DNA of 64,000 nt from Endozoicomonas sp. OPT23. Its GTDB lineage: Bacteria > Pseudomonadota > Gammaproteobacteria > Pseudomonadales > Endozoicomonadaceae. Positions within the stretch are counted from its first letter, which is position 1, and every line of letters begins with the position of its first letter. Positions 8,714 through 16,370 of this stretch are shown piece by piece. The stretch covers positions 186,974 to 250,973 of the forward strand of contig NZ_PPFD01000007.1 of the NCBI RefSeq assembly GCF_009653635.1, read 5' to 3'. A program made the position numbers and the translations under genes. Below the pieces are notes generated by a model. It did no database searches. It was not told where the DNA came from and saw only the letters and a program-made list of their open reading frames with translations.

Positions 8714-8803
8714 AGTACCCGGATATACCAATTCATAAGCTGTTTGCTCGCTGCAGGCGGGAAAACAGCAGTTAATATTCGATTGCGTATGTCTTCACAC
8801 TTA
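8714..8803 (+). repeat. Dispersed palindromic repeat, copy A
   Basis: About 90 bp beginning AGTACCCGGATATACCAATT and ending GTATGTCTTCACACTTA. The centre folds: GCTGTTT (8739-8745) pairs with AAACAGC (8763-8769), with an inner CTCGC/GCGGG stem. Related copies lie at 14628-14715 (same orientation) and 39861-39952 (opposite orientation). Compared with the third copy, 28 of the first 33 bases match by eye. It fills the intergenic space before the aminotransferase gene. Confidence 0.75.
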
Positions 8804-8831
8804 TAAAATAACAACAGAAGCAGTGCTGATA

Positions 8832-10148
8832 ATGAATAAAAAACCTGGCTATGACGCTTTCTGGATGCCTTTCACCGCCAATCGCGACTTCAAGGCTAAC
8901 CCGAGAATCATCAACCGTGCTGAAGGTATGCACCTTTACGGTGACGACGGACGACAGCTACTGGATGCCACTGCCGGTCTCTGGTGTGTTAATGCCGGTC
9001 ATGGTCGTAAAGAAATTGGCGAGGCCATGTCCCGCCAGGTGGCCGAACTGGATTACACATCTCCATTTAACTTTGGTCATGATATCGGTTTTGAATTTGC
9101 TGAACGTCTAGTGGAGTTCACACCGAAAGGTCTGGATAAGGTTTTCTTTACCAACTCGGGTTCTGAAGCGGTAGAAACAGCTCTGAAAATCGCTTTAGCC
9201 TATCAGCAGGCTCGCGGTCACAAAGGCAAGTTTAAGATGATCGGCCGCGAACTGGGTTATCACGGTGTGAATTTCGGCGGTATCTCTGTCGGTGGCCTGA
9301 CACCTAACCGTAAAGGCTTTGGTCCACTGTTGCCAGTGGATCATCTGGATCATACTCTGGATGTCGCTACCAGTGCCTTCAGCAAAGGTCTGCCGGAAGA
9401 CGGTGTTGAAAAGGCCGAACAACTGGCGCGCCTGATCAGTTTTCATGGTGCTGACAGCATTGCTGCCGTCATTGTTGAACCTGTTGCTGGCGCAGGCGGT
9501 GTTATCATGCCGCCAAAAGGTTACCTGCGTCGCCTGCGAGATATCTGTGACCAGCACGATATCCTGCTGATCTTTGATGAAGTTATTACTGGCTGGGGTC
9601 GTCTGGGTGCCAACTTTGCCGCTGACACCTTTGATGTTCAACCTGACCTGATGACATCGGCCAAAGGGATCACCAGTGGCATTGTTCCTCTGGGCGCAGT
9701 CTTTGCCAAAACCGAGATCTACAACACCATTAACGATGCGGCGGCTGACGGTGCTGTAGAGTTTTATCACGGCTACACTTACTCAGCTCATCCGGTCGCC
9801 TGCGCAGCAGGTTTGGCGACGCTGGATATCTACGAAAAAGAAGGCCTGTTGACTCGCGGCAGTGGTGAAATTGGTGCCTACTGGCAGGACGCTCTGCACT
9901 CATTGAAAGACCACTCCAGCATTGTTGATGTTCGCAACTATGGTTTGATTGGTGCCGTTCAGTTTGCCGAACAAAGTCATGGCAAGCCTATCGGCTTTGA
10001 TATTCTCAAGCAGTGCTATGACAAGGGCGTCATGGTCAGAAGCATGGGTAATACCATAGCCCTGTCTCCTCCGCTGATTATCGAGAAACAACATATTGAC
10101 CAGATAGTGGATTGCCTGTCTGAAGTCGCTAAAGATATTCCTACCTGA
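8832..10148 (+). CDS. Omega-amino acid:pyruvate aminotransferase
   Basis: PLP-dependent class III aminotransferase, 438 residues, most like omega-amino acid (beta-alanine):pyruvate aminotransferases; the opening FWMPFTANRDF is characteristic of that subgroup. The Schiff-base lysine is K278 in TSAKGITSG. The cofactor-binding Asp is in LLIFDEVITGWGR, and NSGSEAVETALK and HGYTYSAHPVACAAG are further class III signatures. The ATG at 8832 is preferred to a GTG at 8823 because the AGAAG at 8816 is 11 bases from the ATG but only two from the GTG. With GabD it could turn 5-aminovalerate, GABA or beta-alanine into the corresponding acid. The substrate cannot be told from sequence. Confidence 0.9.
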   Translation: MNKKPGYDAFWMPFTANRDFKANPRIINRAEGMHLYGDDGRQLLDATAGLWCVNAGHGRKEIGEAMSRQVAELDYTSPFNFGHDIGFEFAERLVEFTPKGLDKVFFTNSGSEAVETALKIALAYQQARGHKGKFKMIGRELGYHGVNFGGISVGGLTPNRKGFGPLLPVDHLDHTLDVATSAFSKGLPEDGVEKAEQLARLISFHGADSIAAVIVEPVAGAGGVIMPPKGYLRRLRDICDQHDILLIFDEVITGWGRLGANFAADTFDVQPDLMTSAKGITSGIVPLGAVFAKTEIYNTINDAAADGAVEFYHGYTYSAHPVACAAGLATLDIYEKEGLLTRGSGEIGAYWQDALHSLKDHSSIVDVRNYGLIGAVQFAEQSHGKPIGFDILKQCYDKGVMVRSMGNTIALSPPLIIEKQHIDQIVDCLSEVAKDIPT

Positions 10149-10156
10149 TGCTCTTA

Positions 10157-10187
10157 AGTCCAAAGCCGTTATAAGCGGCTTTGGACT
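10157..10187 (+). terminator. Hairpin after the aminotransferase gene
   Basis: A perfect 12-bp stem, agtccaaagccg (10157-10168) and cggctttggact (10176-10187), has a 7-base loop and starts eight bases after the stop codon. The following sequence is not T-rich. It is a likely terminator or 3'-end protector separating this gene from hmgA. Confidence 0.65.
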
Positions 10188-10323
10188 ACTACTTCCATAC
10201 CCCCTGCCTTCTTTGATTTAAACCTATCGCTAGACATCACACCCGCTTCTGAACTAATAATTAACCAGTATCCTATTTAACCGCCCCGGCAGTATGGGAG
10301 GTGTCAGCCAGCGGACTACCTCT

Positions 10324-11649
10324 ATGACGGACACAACTCAACTCGATTACCTGAATGGTTTTGGTAATGAGCATGAAACAGAAGCCATTGACGGCGCGCT
10401 ACCGAAAGGTTGTTTCAGCCCACAAAAAGTAGCCTACGGGCTTTATGCCGAACAGTTTTCCAGCACAGCGTTTACTGCACCAAGGGCAGATAACCGCAGA
10501 ACCTGGCTCTATCGAATTCAGCCGTCAGTAAAACAGAGCGACTATCAGCCCGCCGATTTCCCTCATTTTCAATCAGCCATCCATGCCGATACGGTCATCA
10601 CGCCTCAGGCTTTACGCTGGAATCCTTACCCTGAAACCGAAAACCCTCTCAACTTTATCGAGAGCATCACTACCTATGCCATCAACGGGCAGACGGGCCT
10701 ATCCGGCACCGCTATCCACCGATATTGCGCCACAAAAAGCATGAACAAACAAAGCTTCAGCAATGCTGATGCTGAAATGGTCATTGTTCCCCAACAAGGG
10801 CAACTGAACACCACAACCGAAATGGGCAAGCTTGAAGCAGTGCCGGGTGAAATTCTGGTTATTCCAAGAGGTGTAAAATTCAGCATTAACCTTTCTATTG
10901 GTATGTCTGGTGACACTGCTGATAAGCCTGCTTCAGGTTACATCTGCGAAAATCACGGTTCGCCACTGACACTGCCCGAGCGTGGCCCCGTAGGTGCCAA
11001 TGGTTTCGCCAACGATCGTGATTTTCAATACCCCGTCGCCTGTTATGAAGACGTCTCTGGTCAGTTTGAATGTATTACCAAATTCAATGGCCAGTTTTTT
11101 CGCAGTGAAATGAGCCACTCTCCTATGGATGTGGTGGCATGGGTGGGTAACTCAGCTCCCTATAAATACGATCTCTCTCGCTTTAATGTCATCAATACGG
11201 TGAGCTACGATCACCCGGATCCCTCCATCTTTACGGTACTCACATCAAAATCGGATACCCCTGGTGTCGCCAATCTCGATTTCGTTATTTTCCCGCCTCG
11301 CTGGATGGTGGCTGAAAACACCTTTCGCCCGCCCTGGTTCCATCGCAATATCATGAGCGAATTTATGGGGCTGATTCAGGGGCAGTACGACGCCAAAGAG
11401 CAAGGTTTTCTGCCGGGCGGAGCCAGCCTCCATAATGCCTTTACGCCTCACGGACCAGAAGCCGGGGTATTTACCAAAGCCAGTAATGCTGAACTCAAAC
11501 CGGTGCAGTACAAAGACACCATGGCATTTATGTTTGAGTCCCGTTATCCCTATTCGGTGACTCGTTCTGCATTGAACAGCCCCAACCGACAGAAAGATTA
11601 CAATGATTGCTGGCAGAGTTTAGCGCGCCAGTTTTCCATTAACAAATAA
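10324..11649 (+). CDS. hmgA: Homogentisate 1,2-dioxygenase
   Basis: Non-heme Fe(II) dioxygenase opening the homogentisate ring to 4-maleylacetoacetate. The conserved opening LDYLNGFGNEH places the start at the ATG at 10324 (441 residues); an in-frame ATG at 10294 would add ten unconserved residues and neither has a strong ribosome site. Iron ligands are His340 and Glu346 in FHRNIMSEFMG and His376 in FTPHGPEAG, with the active-site His370 in SLHNAF. It leads the hmgA-fahA-maiA operon of tyrosine/phenylalanine breakdown. Neither hpd, which makes homogentisate, nor an IclR-type HmgR regulator is in the window. Confidence 0.95.
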   Translation: MTDTTQLDYLNGFGNEHETEAIDGALPKGCFSPQKVAYGLYAEQFSSTAFTAPRADNRRTWLYRIQPSVKQSDYQPADFPHFQSAIHADTVITPQALRWNPYPETENPLNFIESITTYAINGQTGLSGTAIHRYCATKSMNKQSFSNADAEMVIVPQQGQLNTTTEMGKLEAVPGEILVIPRGVKFSINLSIGMSGDTADKPASGYICENHGSPLTLPERGPVGANGFANDRDFQYPVACYEDVSGQFECITKFNGQFFRSEMSHSPMDVVAWVGNSAPYKYDLSRFNVINTVSYDHPDPSIFTVLTSKSDTPGVANLDFVIFPPRWMVAENTFRPPWFHRNIMSEFMGLIQGQYDAKEQGFLPGGASLHNAFTPHGPEAGVFTKASNAELKPVQYKDTMAFMFESRYPYSVTRSALNSPNRQKDYNDCWQSLARQFSINK

Positions 11650-11665
11650 AGACACTGGATGAATA

Positions 11666-12994
11666 ATGATGGAATTAAACAATACCCATAATCCAGACCT
11701 GAAAAGCTGGCTTTCGTCTGCCAATGACAAGTCTACCGACTTCCCAATTCAAAACCTGCCTTTTGCTGTTTTCAGGGAGGCAGACAGTGCTGAATATTTC
11801 CGCTGCGGTGTCGCTCTTGGTGATCAGATTATTGATCTTCAGAAACTAAAAGTCACTAATCTGGTGACCAGAAAAGCCGCCGACGCTTTATCTCTGTGTC
11901 AGAGCGACTCACTGCACCCTTTTATGGCGGCCGGACAAAACAACTGGTCCGCTTTAAGACAAGCATTATCTGAACTATTCACTAAGGGTTCAGGCCATGA
12001 AAAGCTGCTAGAGAACTGCCTGTCACCTCAGTCAAAAGCAGAATTCAAACTGCCATGTTCTATTGGTGATTACACCGACTTCTACTCTTCCATTCACCAC
12101 GCTACCGCTGTTGGCTCACTGTTCAGACCGGATAACCCTTTGCTGCCTAACTATAAATGGCTGCCTATTGGCTATCATGGTCGTGCATCATCCATAGCCA
12201 TCAGCGGCACAGATTTCCATCGCCCGACAGGACAAACTAAAAAGCCGGATGCGGAAGTGCCTTCTTTCGGCCCCTGCCAGCGACTGGATTATGAGTTGGA
12301 AATGGGTATTTTTATTGGTCCTGAAAACAACGCTGGCTCAACCATTGCTATTGATTCATCCGAGCAACATATCTTCGGTCTATGCCTTCTAAACGACTGG
12401 TCAGCAAGAGATATGCAGGCCTGGGAGTACCAGCCTCTGGGACCCTTTCTGGCCAAGAGTTTTGCCTCAACCATTTCGCCCTGGATAGTCACTATGGAAG
12501 CTCTGGCACCGTTCAGAACCAGATACACCAGGCCGACTGATGATCCTTCACCGCTTCCTTACCTGTCTTCGGATAAAAACTCTGCTCAGGGCAGTCTGGA
12601 TATTCAGTTAGCGGTAGCTCTGCAAACATCGCAGATGAAAGACTCTGAAACTGAACAGCTTTCTCAATCCAGCTTCAGACATTCCTACTGGACCGCGGCA
12701 CAAATGGTGACCCATCACGCCAGTAACGGCTGCAATCTTCAAACCGGTGACCTGCTGGGAACAGGCACACAGTCCGGCCCGGAGTTTGAAGAGGCTGGTT
12801 CCCTGCTAGAGCTGACCAAAGGCGGCAAGCAGTCTATTAATCTGGGTAATGGCGAGGAACGCAGATTCCTGAACGATGGCGATACCATCATTATGCGCGG
12901 CTGGTGTGAAACGGCCGGAAGGGCAAGAATAGGTTTTGGCGAAGTCAGGGCAACGGTGCTTCCGGCTCAGATCATCAGTGGAGCGGCACAATGA
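11666..12994 (+). CDS. fahA: Fumarylacetoacetase
   Basis: Ca2+/Mg2+-dependent hydrolase splitting 4-fumarylacetoacetate into fumarate and acetoacetate. It has 442 residues from the ATG at 11666; ATG 11669 is equally usable. Asp138 and His145 in DYTDFYSSIHHAT correspond to human Asp126 (metal) and His133 (catalytic). Further metal ligands are in YELEMGIFIG and LNDWSARDMQ. It begins 16 bp after hmgA and its TGA overlaps the maiA ATG (ATGA), so the three genes are one coupled operon. Confidence 0.95.
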   Translation: MMELNNTHNPDLKSWLSSANDKSTDFPIQNLPFAVFREADSAEYFRCGVALGDQIIDLQKLKVTNLVTRKAADALSLCQSDSLHPFMAAGQNNWSALRQALSELFTKGSGHEKLLENCLSPQSKAEFKLPCSIGDYTDFYSSIHHATAVGSLFRPDNPLLPNYKWLPIGYHGRASSIAISGTDFHRPTGQTKKPDAEVPSFGPCQRLDYELEMGIFIGPENNAGSTIAIDSSEQHIFGLCLLNDWSARDMQAWEYQPLGPFLAKSFASTISPWIVTMEALAPFRTRYTRPTDDPSPLPYLSSDKNSAQGSLDIQLAVALQTSQMKDSETEQLSQSSFRHSYWTAAQMVTHHASNGCNLQTGDLLGTGTQSGPEFEEAGSLLELTKGGKQSINLGNGEERRFLNDGDTIIMRGWCETAGRARIGFGEVRATVLPAQIISGAAQ

Positions 12995-13635
12995 AGCTGT
13001 ACAGCTACTATCGCTCTTCTGCGGCTTATCGTGTACGAATCGCACTGAACCTTAAAAAACTCGATTACGAGATTGAAGGAATTGACCTGCTTCACGGCCA
13101 GCAAACCTCAGAACAATATCAGCGCATCAACCCTCAGATGCTGGTACCAGCACTGGAGATAGATAATCAGATACTGATCCAGAGCCTGGCGATCATCGAA
13201 TACCTTGAAGAAGAGCATCCATCTGTCTCTCTGTTGCCCGAAGCGCCTGTCCTGAGAGCAAAATGCCGAAGCCTTGCTTACCTGCTGGCCTGCGATACTC
13301 ACCCTCTTAATAACCTGAGAGTTCTCAACTATTTAACCGACCCTGCTCAACTGAGTGATGAGGTGAAAAAGAACTGGTATCACCACTGGCTTGAAACCAG
13401 TTTTCAGGTTCTCGAAAAGCAATTACAAGGAAGACAGTTTTGTCTCGGCACATCACCGACTCTGGCCGATATATGCCTGATTCCTCAGGTGTATAACGCA
13501 CTCAGGTTTGACCTTGATATGTCCGGATTCCCGAAGATCATGGCTATCTATGAGCACTGTAACCAGCGGACAGCGTTTATAAAAGCTCACCCCGATCAAC
13601 AGCCAGATAAACCAGTTTTATCAACACCCGCTTGA
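12991..13635 (+). CDS. maiA: Maleylacetoacetate isomerase (zeta-class GST)
   Basis: Glutathione-dependent cis-trans isomerase converting maleylacetoacetate to fumarylacetoacetate. It has 214 residues with an N-terminal thioredoxin-like half containing the zeta motif YYRSSAAYRVRIALNLK; the Ser-Ser pair is kept and the Cys of eukaryotic enzymes is Ala, as in many bacterial homologues. The C-terminal helical half includes LADICLIPQVYNA. It overlaps the fahA stop by four bases. It completes the ring-opened part of the pathway. Confidence 0.93.
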   Translation: MKLYSYYRSSAAYRVRIALNLKKLDYEIEGIDLLHGQQTSEQYQRINPQMLVPALEIDNQILIQSLAIIEYLEEEHPSVSLLPEAPVLRAKCRSLAYLLACDTHPLNNLRVLNYLTDPAQLSDEVKKNWYHHWLETSFQVLEKQLQGRQFCLGTSPTLADICLIPQVYNALRFDLDMSGFPKIMAIYEHCNQRTAFIKAHPDQQPDKPVLSTPA

Positions 13636-13682
13636 GTCCGCTGGTACTTGAACGATATTGACTCTATGGCATTAAAACAGGA

Positions 13683-14624
13683 ATGGGGACTTCTGTGACT
13701 CCTGCTCAGCAAAGCTGTCTTGAACATATTCGCCAACAGACAATTCCTGATATTTCCATGGAAGGTGCGCAAACGGCTGCAGAATCTCCCCCTGCAACAG
13801 TCTTTGGCCGCAGTATCAGATCTTTCAAGCAGCTCGTTAACTATCTACGAAGCCTGGGCGTATTGAGCTCTAAACCTATTCATGACCGAAGTATCAGAGC
13901 CTGTAAACTGGTTCGATGTGTAAAAGCCTCTGGCCTTGACCGGCCAGTGTCTGATTCAGAATTGGCAGGCCGCGAGCGTCTGGCACTGGATCTCTGGAAG
14001 CTGGACCCGCTGCAATTTGCCCAATGGTGTCTGAGTAACGACCTTCCTATTCAGGAGGACTTTCTGATGTCAGAAATGCTGCCCTGGCTGATGGAGTCTT
14101 TTAGCGACCGGGGAATTAATAGAAATCAGGCTGCAGAATTAGCCATTGAACTGATCCAGTTACTTAACTTTTATGAAGTCCCATCGCCTGATAACCGTAA
14201 TCAGGCACTGGATATACTGGGAAACTGGGACAGTGGCAATCCGGAGGATGAAGCCCTGGCAGGATTTCTTCACACTAAAATCTCCGAACACCCCGAGTGG
14301 TCGCTGAACCAGATACAGGACCAACTCAAAAGCCTGACAGAAAACAACCAGGATTATCTAAGAAGTCATATTGGCAAATACACCACCAGCGAGAAGCTTG
14401 ACCTTCTGAAGAGCTGCATAGCAAAAGTACCCGACAGCAGACTTCCCGTTGGCAAACTGTTCAAAAAACCGGTCAATGCCTTTGAGTTGCTTACTGCCGT
14501 CTCTCAGCAGCACCAGCCAAAGACGGAAGTCGCTGACACTGACTGGCTGATACATTTTGACCCTCAAAACCCGGAGCCAAGCACTCCACCTGAAATCTAC
14601 GACAGTGAAGAACCCACGCCCTGA
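13683..14624 (+). CDS. Unrecognised protein downstream of maiA
   Basis: Protein of 313 residues; no family recognised. It is mainly helical by composition, with no signal peptide or membrane segment. The middle (about 105-170) is rich in Leu/Trp and acidic residues (LDLWKLDPLQFAQWCL, then MLPWLMESFSDRG). The last 25 residues are disordered-looking, acidic and Pro-rich (PEPSTPPEIYDSEEPTP). It begins 47 bp after maiA on the same strand and may be cotranscribed, but nothing ties it to tyrosine catabolism. A GTG at 13695, five to six bases after GGGG, is an alternative start. Repeat copy B follows immediately. Confidence 0.65.
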   Translation: MGTSVTPAQQSCLEHIRQQTIPDISMEGAQTAAESPPATVFGRSIRSFKQLVNYLRSLGVLSSKPIHDRSIRACKLVRCVKASGLDRPVSDSELAGRERLALDLWKLDPLQFAQWCLSNDLPIQEDFLMSEMLPWLMESFSDRGINRNQAAELAIELIQLLNFYEVPSPDNRNQALDILGNWDSGNPEDEALAGFLHTKISEHPEWSLNQIQDQLKSLTENNQDYLRSHIGKYTTSEKLDLLKSCIAKVPDSRLPVGKLFKKPVNAFELLTAVSQQHQPKTEVADTDWLIHFDPQNPEPSTPPEIYDSEEPTP

Positions 14625-14627
14625 TAA

Positions 14628-14715
14628 ATACCCGGATAGATGAATTCATCTGTCATTTTCCCGCCTACGGCGGGAAAATGACAATCTAACATTCGATCAC
14701 GTGTACCTATGCACT
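14628..14715 (+). repeat. Dispersed palindromic repeat, copy B, forming the 3' hairpin between two convergent genes
   Basis: Shares TACCCGGATA, AATTCAT, GGCGGGAAAA and ATTCGAT with copy A in the same order. The centre is a perfect 15-bp inverted repeat: 14651-14665 and 14669-14683 around the loop TAC. The strong hairpin lies between the convergent stops of the unknown gene and cydC and could act as a bidirectional terminator. Its right end runs into cydC and supplies that gene's last codons and stop. Confidence 0.75.
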
Positions 14716-16370
14716 GACTGATCAATATTAACAACCTGATCCATCTGATCAAGAAATTGCTTTTGGTGACTGATCATAATCAACGTACGTTTCCGGTACT
14801 GTTCAAGAACCTGACTGATAAGTTGTTCTTCACTGATCGGATCCAACCCTTCACTGGCTTCATCCATTACCAGTACCGGACTGTCTTTCAACAACGCTCT
14901 GGCTACGGCCAACCGTCGCTGCTCACCGCCTGACAAAGGCACACCAGCCTCTCCCAGCCAGAGATCCAGTAGCGTTCCCCCCTCTTCCACATTGAGAGCA
15001 TTCAGCCCAGTAGCATCGATGACATCCAGCAACTGTCGATCGCTGGCTCCCGGTCTGGCCAGTAACAGGTTATTTCTCAAGGTGTCACTGAAGACATGGG
15101 TCTTCTGGGGAATGACGGCAATTGTCGAATAGAGGGATGACTCGGTAAATTCGGATACCGGTACACCCGCCAGTGAAATCGAGCCCGCTGCAGGCTCTAA
15201 CTGTCGCAACAGCAGGTTAATCAGTGTTGATTTACCCGACCCTGTCCTACCCACAACCGCTACATGGTGACCCGCAGGAATCGTGAGATTAAACCGGTTC
15301 AGAATGTCCGGCAGATCTTGCCCATAACTGAACGACACATTCGCAAAACTGATTTCTGGCGCAGATACCGATTCCTGCATTGCCTGACCGTATTGAACAG
15401 GCTGTTCCTCCAGTACTTCATTCAGGCGACTCGCGGCTAAACGGGTATGCCCCAGAAACTGAAAAGCAGCAGGTAACGGCATAATCGCTTCAAAAGCGGC
15501 CAGTACAGCAAACACACTTAATACCATCACAGGGGCAGTGACCGACTCTTGCTGAAACTCGCCAGCTGCCAGATAGAGCATAATCAGACTGCTGACGCCT
15601 GCAGCCAGTGCTAACAGCGCGGAAGCAAGACCATCCAGCCTGGCCAGCTGCTGCTGGTTTTTATAAAGCTCTGATTCCGCGTCGAGAATACCCTGTCTGA
15701 TACTGGCCTCGCTGCCGTATATCTCCAGATCCGCCATGGCCTGAAGGTAATCCAGTACCCGCTGTCGCAACCGGGCTGTCATCAAGCCAGACTGTCGGGC
15801 AGCACGGTAACCTTTTCGATAAAAGAGAATGGGGAGCAAAACCAGCCAGAAGACCAGCAGGATAAATGCGGCTTTAGCCAGTATCGGACTAAACAATGAC
15901 AGCCCTAACGGCAATAATCCTGTTACCAGCAATGCCGACACGACAGGGCTGAGCATGCGCAGGTAAAGTTGATCCAGCGCATCCACGTCTGCCACCAGCC
16001 GATTCAGCAAGTCTGCCTTTCGGTAACTCTTCAGCCGGCTCAACGGTAACGGCAATAGCCGCTTAAAAAGCCAGCTTCGTAAATGTGCCAGCAGTTTAAA
16101 CGTTGCATCGTGACTGACCAGTCTTTCAAAATAACGGGCAGCTGTTCGACCAATGGCAAAGCCCCGAACACCCGCTCCCGGTGAAAAAAAGTCAAACATC
16201 TGGGCAGTAGCGAGCGTCATTCCTGCCAGAGCAGTCGCAGTAATAAACCAGCCTGACAGCGCCAGCAAAGAGAGGCTGAATAGAATAGTGACAAAGGCCA
16301 GCAGTATGCCTGCCGTCAAACCACCAGCATGGCGGGGAAATAGTCGTATAAACGGCAGAAGCTCACGCAT
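14697..16370 (-). CDS. cydC: ABC exporter subunit CydC (cytochrome bd assembly)
   Basis: Half-transporter of the heterodimeric CydDC exporter, which influences periplasmic redox balance and is needed for cytochrome bd maturation. Six membrane helices occupy about residues 15-300. The nucleotide-binding domain has Walker A GRTGSGKST, signature LSGGEQRR, Walker B VLVMDEASEG and the H-loop MISHQ. The start MRELLPFIRLF at 16370 overlaps the cydD stop by eight bases and gives 557 residues (E. coli 573); a longer frame to 16457 lies inside cydD and lacks family similarity. No cydAB genes are in the window. The final residues (HRYT) are encoded by repeat copy B. Confidence 0.93.
   Translation of the reverse strand: MRELLPFIRLFPRHAGGLTAGILLAFVTILFSLSLLALSGWFITATALAGMTLATAQMFDFFSPGAGVRGFAIGRTAARYFERLVSHDATFKLLAHLRSWLFKRLLPLPLSRLKSYRKADLLNRLVADVDALDQLYLRMLSPVVSALLVTGLLPLGLSLFSPILAKAAFILLVFWLVLLPILFYRKGYRAARQSGLMTARLRQRVLDYLQAMADLEIYGSEASIRQGILDAESELYKNQQQLARLDGLASALLALAAGVSSLIMLYLAAGEFQQESVTAPVMVLSVFAVLAAFEAIMPLPAAFQFLGHTRLAASRLNEVLEEQPVQYGQAMQESVSAPEISFANVSFSYGQDLPDILNRFNLTIPAGHHVAVVGRTGSGKSTLINLLLRQLEPAAGSISLAGVPVSEFTESSLYSTIAVIPQKTHVFSDTLRNNLLLARPGASDRQLLDVIDATGLNALNVEEGGTLLDLWLGEAGVPLSGGEQRRLAVARALLKDSPVLVMDEASEGLDPISEEQLISQVLEQYRKRTLIMISHQKQFLDQMDQVVNIDQSVHRYT

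Noticed and set aside
9195-9770. Minus-strand open frame (191 codons) opposite the aminotransferase
   Set aside because: Antisense to conserved PLP-enzyme sequence with no start signal.
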